In this document: piece after piece, positions 11,421 to 21,893 of the stretch
Layout of the letters: each line of letters opens with the position of its first letter
How positions within the stretch are numbered: the first letter of the stretch is position 1
Origin: Phialocephala subalpina
Taxonomy: Eukaryota; Ascomycota; Leotiomycetes; Helotiales; Mollisiaceae
Assembly (NCBI GenBank): GCA_900073065.1
Contig: FJOG01000034.1
Span: 487,838-551,837, forward strand
Reading direction: 5' to 3'
Length of the DNA stretch: 64,000 bases
Program-made: the position numbers and the translations under genes
The notes under the pieces: model-generated
The model's database searches: none
The model's input: the letters and a program-made list of their open reading frames with translations, nothing else
What the model was told of the DNA's origin: nothing

Positions 11421-13319
11421 TTACGGGAAATCGGTTTTCTTCTCCGTCTTTAAAAGTGCATCATCAACACAGTGACAGCGGACAAACTCAAACTCGTAGT
11501 CATTCCTGCACTTGGGAAACCTATCCAAGGCGTCGTTCTGTTCAGGTTCATGCAACGGCTCTCCCGCCTTGACATCATGCTCTTTAGCTTCATCAATGAT
11601 GACATTCACAACGGCTGCCACTGTCCCACCCCTTTGAAAGTAATGGGTGTCAATTTGAGACCAAATGGAAGTTTCTTTGAGGCCATTCATAACGTTGACC
11701 TTATTCGGAATGATGCCATCCGCCAGGCATTTTGCAACGGTGCCCATTAGTGTCGTGAACGCCTTTCGTAATACTATGTTGTGTCGGAAGAGCGGTTGGA
11801 CTCTATCAGGGAGGTGTCTGAGATATTCCTTAAAGTCCAGGTACCAGGTTTCTCCATCATCTATAGAGCAAAGATGGTGTAAGTAGTCATCGATCATTTC
11901 CACCTCGTCGAGAAGCTTCCTGGCCATGCGTGGGCTCAGAAAGCCGGCCACGCATTGCCCACAGCTGCACCCGAATCTCGCTCTTTCTTGTTGTTCAGCC
12001 GTGATGATCTCTACTCCTCTGAGTTTGAGCAGACAAGCGACGGCATTGTCATCAAATCCCTCAAACTTGTCACTCTTCAGGATCGTCCGCCGCAAACCCC
12101 ATGCCGTCCCTATTCTTTCGCTTTCAAGTTTGGCCTCAAGTGCTTCCAAGGGTGTGTATCCCTCGTGATTCCTCATACCCGCGAGCTTCGCACCCTTTAG
12201 AGAATTCACTATCCAGTCTAGGCTTGCCAGCTTTGACGCACAGGCAGCGACGTGTAGAATCGTATCGCCATGCCCGTTTACGGTTTCCAGATCAAGAGGC
12301 TCGGATGAGCCCTGCTCAGTATGTGATTGGAGGAATTCCAAGCCAGCGGCATCTGCCAAATTCTTGATTGCGTAGTGCAAGGGATTTCTGCGACTCGGTA
12401 TTTTAGCCGCCGTGTAGGAACCCTCATCTTGCGCTCTGCCATTTTTTGAAAAGCTCGATGCAGTGTCTCTCTTCGTCGATATTGAAGGGAAAACCTGCAC
12501 TCCAGAAAGGTCCGAGTTCATTGGCATTCGGAACACTATTTCCTCGTCCTCTTCTTCGCATTCGCTATCGGACGTCTCATCTTCTATTGGGTCCTGGTCC
12601 TCATCAGCTCGGAGCGCATGAGACGGGTGCTCTTTGTCCTGCGCCAAAGCGAACCATTCAGTGAGTCCCACCCGTCGGAAATGTAACGTCCTAAAGAAAC
12701 GGATCGCAATATCTTGCTCCGCCCGTTGATGTGCGCGTCGTTGCTCTTTCGTCTGCTTCTGCTTCTGCTTCTGCTTCTGCTTCTGCTTCTGCTTCTGCTT
12801 CTGCTTCTGCTTGCCATGATCATCGTCCCTCTCATTGAGCACTGTTGGCCACGCAAATGCGAACAAAACGTTGCGGCGAAAGGCCATCGCCTCCTCTAAT
12901 AGTTTTAGGACCAGCTTCTTTCCAACGCCCTTCTTTCTCCATCTTTTCTCGACCTTCACGGTCTCGATTAAGACAAAATTTCCCGAGTTCAGCTCGTCTT
13001 TCCATACCCCTGACCCCTTCCTGGTTGAGTGCTCTATTATTTCTTCTTTCAATGAGCCGTATCGATCGAACAGCTCGAGGGCTAGCTTCATTGTATCTGA
13101 AGAAGGAGGCTCCATCGATTTATGGAACGATTGGCAAATGGGCTGCCGACGAATCACGAACCCAAATGCTTCTCCCACCTCCTTTGGGCCCTGTGACAAA
13201 TCTTTATGCACGACTGCACGAACTCGGATCGGTGTAAGCCATTTGCGAAAAGTTCCATAAAAAGGATCGTCTTTGTCCACGCCAACAGTACTCATCATTT
13301 TGACTGACGATGGCATCAT
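11421..13319 (-). CDS. GNAT acetyltransferase-like and ankyrin-like protein
   Basis: Single open frame of 632 codons. The N-terminal third looks like a GNAT N-acetyltransferase. It has a motif-A-like acetyl-CoA loop (KRWRKKGVGKKL) and, after a low-complexity insert, the usual final strand FFRTLHFRRVG near residue 210. The insert is a Lys-Gln dipeptide run from a CTGCTT hexanucleotide repeat. An acidic linker follows (residues ~255-275). Ankyrin-like repeats follow (NPLHYAIKNL, DTILHVAACASK, GYTPLEALEAK). The C-terminal ~200 residues include a Cys-rich GCSCGQC. Convergent with the kinase-ankyrin gene (131 bp apart), suggesting a functional neighbourhood of ankyrin proteins. Activity and substrate unknown. 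Confidence 0.62.
   Translation of the reverse strand: MMPSSVKMMSTVGVDKDDPFYGTFRKWLTPIRVRAVVHKDLSQGPKEVGEAFGFVIRRQPICQSFHKSMEPPSSDTMKLALELFDRYGSLKEEIIEHSTRKGSGVWKDELNSGNFVLIETVKVEKRWRKKGVGKKLVLKLLEEAMAFRRNVLFAFAWPTVLNERDDDHGKQKQKQKQKQKQKQKQKQKQTKEQRRAHQRAEQDIAIRFFRTLHFRRVGLTEWFALAQDKEHPSHALRADEDQDPIEDETSDSECEEEDEEIVFRMPMNSDLSGVQVFPSISTKRDTASSFSKNGRAQDEGSYTAAKIPSRRNPLHYAIKNLADAAGLEFLQSHTEQGSSEPLDLETVNGHGDTILHVAACASKLASLDWIVNSLKGAKLAGMRNHEGYTPLEALEAKLESERIGTAWGLRRTILKSDKFEGFDDNAVACLLKLRGVEIITAEQQERARFGCSCGQCVAGFLSPRMARKLLDEVEMIDDYLHHLCSIDDGETWYLDFKEYLRHLPDRVQPLFRHNIVLRKAFTTLMGTVAKCLADGIIPNKVNVMNGLKETSIWSQIDTHYFQRGGTVAAVVNVIIDEAKEHDVKAGEPLHEPEQNDALDRFPKCRNDYEFEFVRCHCVDDALLKTEKKTDFP
12752..12812. 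repeat. (CTGCTT)n microsatellite inside the GNAT-ankyrin gene
   Basis: About ten copies of a six-base unit. On the minus strand they encode alternating Lys-Gln. Six-base periodicity means copy-number change would alter length without breaking the frame, so this is probably a polymorphic in-frame tract. Confidence 0.9.
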
Positions 13320-14497
13320 GACCTGGGTGCTTTACGTGAGATCAATCCTCTATATCAGTCAGTGACAGGGCTTCTCTTTATATCAATCAGAGATATGCAA
13401 ACAGACGTGCTGTGTCAGAGCTCTCTTGTGGTACGGATTGACGACCAGCAAGGGTGTATAACTTATATTCATGGAAAATAAACTCACAATAAAGAATCTG
13501 AATAGCGACCGACAAGAGATGGGCTTCTGGTATTCGGCTTGCTACGCGCTAAGGTCGGTATTGGGCCTCGGTGCTTTAATTCGCGTCAACAGATATCCTT
13601 GGCACTGTTAACGAATACCCTCACGACTGAGAGTGCAAGGTGTAACTTCTAATTATTCTGAGGAATGTGATCTCTTGGCTGGCTCTTCGGTCGGTTGACG
13701 CGGGAGGGACAGCGCCACGTTTATAAGATGGCCAACGGTCAAGGTTATGCTCGGATCAGGCAGCTACGTATAGCTAAAAATAGGCCGTAGGCAACATTTG
13801 CTTTTGAGTCACTTTGATCCTTGGCGAGGCACTCCACACATCAGGAAATCCCGAGCGCTGTTTGGAGAGTTAGCGAGAATTAAATGGCGTGCTCCACGCT
13901 AACAACTTTATTACTAATAGATTAAGACCTTTCTACATATCAATTACGATAAGATATTATGCCCTCACGTGACTCTCCTACCAAATAATCGAAGTATTAT
14001 TATCAAAGTTTCTAGAAATAAATTTTTTATAAAATTATAAATATAATTTATATTTAATTTTATATTAAATTTTTTTTTAAAATTTTTTTATTTATATATT
14101 AAGAATATAAATATATTTTTTATTAAAACAATTAATAAATTAAATATTAATATTAATATTTTAAATTAAAAATAAAATAAAAAATTTATATTTAATTTTA
14201 AATAATTATATATATATAATTTTAAATTTTATTATTTAATATTTATAATAATTATTTTAGAAAAATGAAATTATTAATTAATTTATTATAAAATTGATTT
14301 TTTCGATCCATTTATTAAAATTTGATAATTCCTAGTAAGATGGGTCTTGGCTGCGGCGCCTCCCGTAAATAGGGTGAGCAGACCTAAGCCGAAGCTGAGC
14401 CGATCCTGAGCTGGACCTGAGCAAAGGCGGTGCTGGTCATGCGAGACAAACTGACGGAATGTGCCAACATTCCGGTGGTATAACAGGTAATACGTAA
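13320..14497. other. Intergenic region with an AT-rich RIP-like island
   Basis: Bases 13320-13980 have normal composition and no supportable gene. Bases ~13985-14335 are nearly pure A/T, like the other RIP-type islands. The island lies directly upstream of the truncated family copy at 14498, so it may be the remnant of the element that removed that gene's 5' part. Confidence 0.55.
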
Positions 14498-15132
14498 TTG
14501 ACCGAGGAGGAAGGCGAGAAGCTCTCAGCTTTAGTTAAGTCTCTGAAGATGTTCAAGACATTTTTGGTAAACAGCATATTATAGTGATAGCAGTTCAAGT
14601 ATAAGCATGCATAACTGACCACATTCAAGGAGATGGATGATGGCCATTCTGCCGATTACAAGGAGCAAATTTACGGCACCGTGTCCATCCTATGACTCAA
14701 GGAAGCATTGCTCTCGATGGGTGCGGGTGCATACCTTGACCCCGATGCTGTCTTGACATTTATCCGTTGCGGTTGTTGCGATTTCATCTTCCGGGACCCA
14801 GAGGGTGGTGCTGCTGCTTTTGTCGACCGGACACTCAAGAGTTTTCAAGATGATTCAACATCTATCACAAAAGATGTTTCGCTAAGCCCGAGATTCAACT
14901 TTATTTCCGTAGAGAGCTTGGGTTGTTGAAGGACTATCTTCGAAGATGGGAGAAGCTGTCAGAAGAGCTTCGAGGCAATGTCAAGAAAGCTACAAAAGCT
15001 GGAGGCGTGGTTAGCCGGCAATTTATTTCTGATGTCCTGAACCGAGGATTGGAGGATTTGAAGGCTAGCTTTAATACTCATATCTTGGAGGAGCGAATAT
15101 TGGAATTGGAGATCTTGGGCATCAAGGAATGA
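14498..15132 (+). pseudogene. Truncated copy A of the YYEATGN/QLGI paralogue family
   Basis: The sequence encodes pieces matching the intact minus-strand gene at 15801-16723: LTEEEGEKLSAL (against LTEDEAKGLSAL), then after an intron-like gap KEALLSMGAYLDPD-like sequence, and a C-terminus ending ILGIKE. The 5' half is missing, where an AT-rich island begins. There is an in-frame TGA at 14693 and a one-base frame change near 14870. I call it a pseudogene. Confidence 0.65.
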
Positions 15133-15800
15133 TGGCCTGGTCTTTCCTGCCAAAGCGGGCTGGGGCATTAGCACTCACCGACAAGACTTGTGACTAGCAT
15201 TTCGGTGTGTAACAGATGCTAGACTGAGAATTCATACCTTCCAAAGGAACATTGCGAAAGTAGAGTTGAACCTGCCAGCACAAATTCAAAATGAAAAATC
15301 ATAAAACAATTGCCGCCAGTGAGATGAACGTGAATGCCAGTCTTCACATTTTCCAATAGTGGGAAACTGTTACCGAAGTCACAAAGCATGTGTAAATTGT
15401 GATCTAGCAATGGAGTTGCGGTGGAGTCTCTGTGAGCGACAACGACCCTTAAAAATAGGCAAATCACAGGGTGCGATTCTTAGTGACGATAGATGGGAAG
15501 TACGGATGAAGGTAGGTAAAAGTGACTCTCGCTGGGAGTGACCTTGACGCATCTAAAGGCTGGATCACAAATCAAAATGCAAGACGTTCGATGGCTGTTC
15601 CACTGCCTTGAGGGAGGCTACTTCTCCTACCTTCGTACCTTAAGATCTCAACAAGCAGGTCAAGGGTGCAATTGTTAGATGGGTCGCCTTGTATTCTCAT
15701 CAGCAGCGGTAATGAAGTTTCCTACGACCACTTGAAAGGACCAAGACCATCAATTTGCCGTCTCCCTACCAGGCAACAGAGAGCATGATACTAGCAGGCA
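15133..15800. other. Intergenic, nothing recognised
   Basis: Lies between the 3' ends of two converging members of the same gene family. Only short, overlapping open frames; no RNA gene or repeat recognised. Confidence 0.4.
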
Positions 15801-16723
15801 TTAATTTGTTTTTGTTGTAATGCCCAGCTGCTGCAAGTCCTCAATATCATCGACCAGACCATACATCTTGTTGCGAATCCTATCAAGCAAGTCCCCCAAT
15901 GCCATGTTGAGGAGTTCGATAGCCAGCAACTTCGCCCTCAAGTCTACTTTCATATCAAGACCTGCCTTCATTGCATCACTCATAACTTGCAAATCGTCTT
16001 CGTATTGTCGGAGGAGGACTTTCTTGCTTGCGAGCTCAATATTGAAGTCGACTTCGGTCTGAGGGTTGGAGAGCCAGGCCTTCGCAGCGATCGATCTCGA
16101 ATTGTCTCGGTCGTTGATGAACTTTAATGTTTCGGCCGCCGCGGCGTTTCCGTCAATGTGCAGAATCCTGCCACAGCCTGCTGTAAGGAAGCTTTGTGTC
16201 TTTCCAGGGAATAGGTATCCTTTGGTAGCGAGCAGGCCTTTCTTGAGGCTCATGATGCTGTTGATGTTGAAGAGGAACTCCCCGTATGACGAAACTCCGG
16301 CATTCTTGAGGAGTTTGTCACCAAAAGTCTTGAAGATGTCTATGGTGTTGAATACCTCGAAATACATCGTTAGCAATTGAATATGAAGGATCGTTGAGAC
16401 GCAGGACTACTTACGGAGAGTTTGCTATTAAGGTTCTTGTCCGCGAGCATCAAAGCAGACAGACCTTTAGCCTCGTCTTCGGTCAATGGCTCGTCGCTCA
16501 GAGCGAATACCATGCACAGGAGAACATCGTTGGGGAGATCGTTCTCGATTGCGATGTCACTGGTATTGCCCTCCTTAATATACTTCAAGATGATATGGAT
16601 CTTTTCGAGGAAGAAGGGATTATTTGTAGCCTCGTGAAACCTAACCAACTTGTAGATAGTAAGGGTAGCAGATCGAGGCTTCTCAAGTTGCTCCAACTGC
16701 TCTTTGGTTACGCCTTCAGGCAT
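15801..16723 (-). CDS. Intact copy B of the YYEATGN/QLGI paralogue family, unknown function
   Basis: Two exons, 16723-16415 and 16355-15801, give 864 nt (287 residues). The intron has GTAAGT at the donor and GCTAAC before the acceptor. The N-terminal part contains a conserved block (FHEATNNPFFLEKIHIILKY) that reads YYEATGNTFFLNKIRVILKH in copy C and YYESTGNQIFIEKMRVILKR in copy D. The C-terminus ends DIEDLQQLGI, again shared. No signal peptide or membrane segment; the C-terminal half is predicted helical. I do not recognise the family. Other loci in the window have lost their frame, so this is the only intact member. An upstream non-coding or tiny first exon is possible, since copies C and D have one. 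Confidence 0.65.
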
Positions 16724-16828
16724 AGCATTTGGGACTTAAAACCCCGTCGTGCCAAATCTTCTTTCCTGCGAAGTTCAGCATCGAGCACAACTTTCAACAA
16801 CCCTCATCCTGACGACCTCTTATTCAGC

Positions 16829-16943
16829 ATGGCGACTCCTGAAACCGCGAGTGTAAGTAGACCCTCTTGCGTGTATATGATGTAGGAGGAGCAGAGACTG
16901 ATATTTTCTATCAGGAGGGTGTTGCACCTGAAGTTAAATAATG
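16829..16943 (+). pseudogene. Possible orphan 5' end of a fifth family member
   Basis: On the plus strand, ATG starts MATPETAS followed at once by a GTAAGT donor. Copy C has MATPQLMS before a GTAAGC donor, and copy D starts MASPTL. An acceptor near 16915 leads to EGVAPEVK and then a stop, so nothing of the family core follows. It lies 105 bp from the divergent start of copy B. The match is short, so this is tentative. Confidence 0.3.
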
Positions 16944-17267
16944 ACGCTAGAATCAATTCGATCACCTTTGTTGCGATCGTCTCAGCTTTTTGGGGACATT
17001 GAAACATAGTGTTTGGAAGCCTCCCACTTGGGAACAGCATTCATTCCCAAAACATGCCGGAAGCTGCCACAAAGCAAAGGAATAGAGGTTCCGGCAATTA
17101 CTTCCCAACTCTGGTGAACTCGAACTTGTTCCTTTCGATTCGTGTTGGCCACAGAACGACTCCTAACACCGAACACCTGGTATGTCTTTCCCTAGTCCTT
17201 CGTACGCCCATATGCCTCCATCCCTCCCAAACACCAAATTCTCTACCGTCCCATTATCCACACCCCT

Positions 17268-17957
17268 CTAAAAGTCCAAAATCAACTGCGGCGCCAACTT
17301 CTCCAAATCCTCCACCTCAAGCCCACCTCCACCGCCAGCCTCCTCCCTCCCCCAAACCGCCCTCGCAATCCCCTCCCTAACAAAGATCTCCATGTATTTA
17401 CCCACCGCTCTGTTGGCATCTTTATGCATCCTTGTACCTTCTTGTTTGAAGAATTGATGTAGGAGTACATTCAGTAAGTCATCTGGTATCTTCTCTCTCC
17501 TTTCGTTGTCCCCTTCTTTGTCGTCGTCTTCTGCTTCATGATCTGAGCGGTCGGAGTCTAGGTTTATAGGTTTGGAAGGCTTGGAGGTAGTGGTCTTTTT
17601 ATTTTTGGGAAGAGGCTGGGATGCGAATGGATCATCGTCCTCCTCTTCTACCTCACTCTGTCCTCCTATCTTTGAATTATCCAACATCTCAACATCTGAA
17701 CCTGCGCCCTCCTCATCGGTCGTGCCCTCGAGCTCACGTCTCGTCTCGGGACTCAAGCTTGGGAGGCCACCGAATTTTGCGCTGGGTATTCGTTTTGGAT
17801 CCTTCGCAGATTTGGTAGAGGTTGATTTAGTTGGCTTGGTAGGCTTAGAGGAGGTGGATGTCGCGCCTTTGGGTCTGCCGCGGGGCTTGCTGGAGTCATT
17901 GTTGTTGGAGGAGGTGGAGGTGCGGGGACGAGGGGGGTTGAATGGTTTTGGTGGCAT
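17268..17957 (-). CDS. mhf2: CENP-X / MHF2 histone-fold protein
   Basis: Open frame of 229 residues. The C-terminal ~73 residues match the CENP-X (MHF2, Stra13) histone fold: IPDDLLNVLLHQFF, then GTRMHKDANRAVGKYM, then the diagnostic LEVEDLEKLAPQLILDF ending. In the known family it pairs with CENP-S (MHF1) to act at the inner kinetochore and with FANCM-type helicases in DNA repair. The N-terminal ~155 residues are low complexity, with an AT-hook-like KPRGRPKG near residue 24 and an acidic tract. The family core alone is about 80 residues, so the long tail is a fungal extension. No intron needed. The histone-fold assignment is secure; the tail's role is unknown. Confidence 0.88.
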   Translation of the reverse strand: MPPKPFNPPRPRTSTSSNNNDSSKPRGRPKGATSTSSKPTKPTKSTSTKSAKDPKRIPSAKFGGLPSLSPETRRELEGTTDEEGAGSDVEMLDNSKIGGQSEVEEEDDDPFASQPLPKNKKTTTSKPSKPINLDSDRSDHEAEDDDKEGDNERREKIPDDLLNVLLHQFFKQEGTRMHKDANRAVGKYMEIFVREGIARAVWGREEAGGGGGLEVEDLEKLAPQLILDF

Positions 17958-18623
17958 TTTCGCCGTGATTGTGTGCTCGTAGATTGGTGACCTGGATTGC
18001 TCGATGAAAGTACGTAAGTTGATGAATTGATGGGGAGAGAGTAGAATTGGGTTTCGTGGAGTGGTCGTAGATGTGGGGAGAATTAGCTGTCTAAAGTTAG
18101 AAGTTGTTGATTGAAGTTGGGTTCGCGACGCGACCTTCGGGCGCGTCTACACGTGAGATGAAAATCGAAACTTCAATCTTCTCTTCGACTTTGGATAGAA
18201 GTATTGTCCCCAGGTAAATGGGGATGGTTCTCAGAGTAGATCTTCCATATCCTTCATGAGGTGAAATGTCAACGGCCCAACGCTCAATTCTCCAAACAAG
18301 AGAGCATCGTCTGCTCCGGATGTCATGAACAACAAATTCATTAGTACGATTGAGAAGACCAGTTCTGAGAATAAATTAACATTCTTGTCCTAATTACACT
18401 ACAACTAATCCCAACAAAGATAAAGAAGGACACCCATACACCAAGACGCCTCCCTTTTGAAGTAAGAAACGCCAGGTGCTATGCTGCCCGCAAGAATCAC
18501 AACGGTATCATCCAATCCTCTCCTTGACGCAATAGCACTGGTATATCCTACATCTACCCACAGCCGTTCTTCATTCTTCTTTCCTCATTCTTGTGCACTC
18601 GGTCTTCGCTCATTTCTCGTATA
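17958..18623. other. Intergenic, nothing recognised
   Basis: About 670 bp upstream of the CENP-X gene and downstream of the coiled-coil gene, both on the minus strand. It should hold the CENP-X promoter and the terminator of the upstream gene. No RNA gene or repeat seen. Confidence 0.4.
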
Positions 18624-20548
18624 CTAGACGTGCACCCTAGCTTGACTCCTCCCCCTGACGTTCCCACTCCTAATAGCCGGCGCACTAATATCCCTCCTAC
18701 TCCCACCCTCAACCATCTGCTTTCTCGGCGTCATCGTCCCCTGCGCCAAACTCCTAGCTCTTCCTCTTCTCTCTCGAATCATAGCTAAGGCTTCCTCTCT
18801 CGACATTGTAGGACTAAGCGCTGGGTCTAGAGCTGCGGGTAACAAGGTGGGAGGAGTAAGGTCTGGAGGATTGGCGAGCGGGATGCGGGTTGTTGTGCTG
18901 ACGGTGTGGAAGGTTGGGATCATGGTTGCTTTGACTGGAGCGGGAGAGTCGTCTTGTTGGCGAGCGACGATTACGGTGTCATTGTCGCTGTCTTGGGTGT
19001 GGTGTGACTCGGCGCGGGATTGGCTTCGAGATTCTGCTCTTGATTGGGTTCGTGATTCGGTCCTTGCTGGGCTGGAGGGGTCGTCGAGAAGGGAGAGGAG
19101 GGAGGTGTTGGCGTCTGTGATCATGGCTGCTGCGGGTGGTTCGCAGGATGGTGTGCGTGCGAAGAATCGGACTTCTTCTGATTGCCTCGCAGGTAGTTGT
19201 GGTAAAGGACCAGACTTCTTGGCAGGAGAAATCCATGGTGATTCCTCTAGTGGAGGAGAGACTGTGCGGAAGACGCCTTCCTCTGGGATGAAGATAGTAC
19301 TTCTGGAGCGGACCTTTGGCTCCTCGGGTTTAGCCTGCTGCTCAACAATAGAAGCCAGCTCTCGCACAGCTCTCGAAGCACAGCAATTCAATCTGCACTC
19401 CATCTCCAAGAACTCAACACGATCGTGGGCCCGATTGGCTCTTTGCTGTTCCCACTCCAGCATCAGCCGCAGATCATCTAGTTCCTCCTCACTAGTAGCA
19501 GAAGATATAATAGTAACCGGATCCAGCGACTTCCTCGCTTTCTTCGGACTCGAGAACTCGTCGTTCTCTTCCGATCGTGGTAATGGGATTCGTCCTTCTG
19601 CCGCAATCCTAGCAATCTCCTCGTTTTTCGCAATGGTCCTCAATGCATCTCGTTCTTGCTCGACTAGCTTGACTTTCTCTTGCATCTGCGAGAGCTCTTC
19701 CTGGACACCGACCAGTTGGTATCTAGCAGCAAAAGCCTCCTGCTCTCTTTTCAGACTGCGCTCTCTCTCTTGCTCTAGATCCGAGTGTGCAACCTTCAAC
19801 GAGTTTCGCGCGGACTTCAATTCCTCCTGCAGCTTAACAGTCATAGATTGGGTTTTGAAGGCTTCCTTCCTCGCTCTCCGGATTTCCTTCTCCCAGAGGG
19901 TTTGTGTATGTGCGTGTGTCTCTTTCGCTCTGCCGTAATTCTCCTGTAAATAATCATCAGTAAATACTCCCAATGCGCTGGGAACAAAGGACATACCATA
20001 ACAGTCTCCAACCGTTCCCCCACTCTCCTCTCCCTATCTCTCCCCTCCTCCAGCTGCCTGCGCAGTTCCCTCGTCTCCTCTCTATACCGTCTCATCTCGC
20101 TCTCCGCCTCCTCTCGTCCCAACATCGCGCGCTTGAGCGCTGCATCGTTTGCTTTTCTCTCAAGTTGCTTCCCTTGAAACGCAAGAGAGTTGAACTGCGC
20201 TACTTTCTCATGCACAGAGGACTCGCGGGTGTGGCGACCAGATTCCCGGGCAGGAGAATGCGACTCATCGTAGATGCTGGAAGGTCGTTGTTGGTTGACG
20301 CGTTCGGGGGAGACTTGGAAGAGGGGCGTTCCTGGCGATGCAGGGAACTTGAAGGCTGGATCCATCAAAGGATAGCTCTTATGCGTTGATGGTTTCGGTG
20401 ATGAATTGAAAATGGGTATTTTAGAAGAGCGCAAGTTGATGAGGCTCTTGGTTGTGCGTGGTTGTGGAGTTCGGTGTTGCGTTTGGTGGTTATCGAGATT
20501 CGATTGTTTACTGCCGCCTTGCCGCTTTGGGATTTGCGTGGTTGCCAT
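18624..20548 (-). CDS. Large coiled-coil protein, function not recognised
   Basis: Two exons (20548-19997, 19943-18624) give 1872 nt, 623 residues. The splice joins GERLETVM to ENYGRAKE with a GTATGT donor. Residues ~110-310 are a long charged coiled coil (REETRELRRQLEE, KEIRRARKEAFK). The flanks are Ser/Pro-rich and look disordered, with SRAESRSQSR-type repeats near residue 480 and SP/TP sites. It ends with an RRGRARSLAQG-like basic segment. Layout recalls fungal spindle-pole or kinetochore-associated coiled-coil proteins, and its neighbour is CENP-X, but I see no diagnostic domain. A 363-codon antisense frame (18847-19938) is a shadow of this gene. Confidence 0.72.
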
Positions 20549-21893
20549 AGCTGCAGAACAAGGACATGGGAGGAATCAAGGTCACGATTTGTGGAGAGCA
20601 TTGCTTTTTCGTGGAGATGAAGAAATTTTGATGGAAAGTCTTTTCTGCATTCTTTGTATCTACAGTTCGTGACAATTCGTCACTCATGTTTGGTACCTGG
20701 ATACTTGTCTAACTGTTCATGCGCCATGCCATAATGCGTTCCTTCGGTGCATAGGATGCCATTTATCCTCCATGCTGGTCCAGCATACTTCCTCAAGGGA
20801 TCAGTGACATCGAAAGTTGGCTATCACTGGATTCGAGGCGATGCCTTGGGTATATTTCGAAATGGTTTGTAGGTAGTTAGAGATCCATGGTCAGCATCAA
20901 GGAACATGATGATGGTATCCGGGTAAAGGGAGCAATTGGAAGACGAGATATCGTTAAAGCATGAGACTTTGAGTGATCGAAGAACATAACTATACCTGAC
21001 CGAATATTCATGTTCTCAACGACATCCATCGCGGTTCATGGAGTTTGACCCGTTTGTGGAAGTTCTCCACCAGATATCTCGGCTCCTGGAGCACTCGGAG
21101 ACCATCACCAGAGTGACCCAACAACCCTGGGACATTGAAATCTTCAAATCTGGCAACTTCAAAAGGACTTCGTACCCTCTGGCATATTCCACTAATTGGC
21201 ATCCGAAAATATCCCTGACATTGCCGGAACTTCGAGAAGCTTGACTTCGAAGAGGTCAACGAACTTTCCTTTCATGCGGTGGCAAATATTTTTGACGTGA
21301 TTGTACCCGAGGCTGAATTATTTGAAATATCGAGAACAACTATAAAGCTCCCAATGAAAAGAATAAACAATAAAGGCATTTTTGATCGAGCCCGGAGAGT
21401 TCATACTTGAAGGTAAAGATTGATATTGAAGGACAGCAACCGCCGTTGTCTAGGGCGACTCTGGGTCCAGACAATCCCAGCCCCTTTTCTCGTAAGCGGT
21501 AGATAAGAGCAAAATCACCAAATAAAAGGGCAATTGAACAGGAAAACTTGAAAACAAGACATGACGGTGTAGACTATTCCTGTCTTTCAACGGACCTGCT
21601 CCTTTGTACACATGTATCTCCTCCTTTTGAGGATTAAAGAGTGAAGCCAGATGTTTGTGCGAGAGATAATTTGGTGGTCGGGATAGTTCGGGGAAGACGG
21701 TGACGCTAGTCCTAATACTGCCTAGCCTTAGAAGCGGAATCGTCGAGAGAAAATTGTGGCCGCTTGGATCCAGCTTTCTTTCGCATACAAAAACCTCATC
21801 TCGAGCTCCCATCCTCGACATCCATCCTTCATCTTTTTTCCCCTTCAATACATCTCCCCTCAGTCCTTGATCAGTCGATCACCAGTCGCCAAC
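20549..21893. other. Intergenic, divergent promoters
   Basis: About 1.3 kb between the coiled-coil gene (minus) and the ADP/ATP carrier (plus). The last ~100 bp before the carrier's ATG are pyrimidine-rich, as is common for highly expressed fungal genes. Open frames near 21008-21259 overlap on both strands and are not supported. Confidence 0.45.

Noticed and set aside
18847..19938. 363-codon plus-strand open frame
   Set aside because: It is antisense to the well-supported coiled-coil gene and is Ser/Cys-rich low complexity, as expected for a shadow frame.
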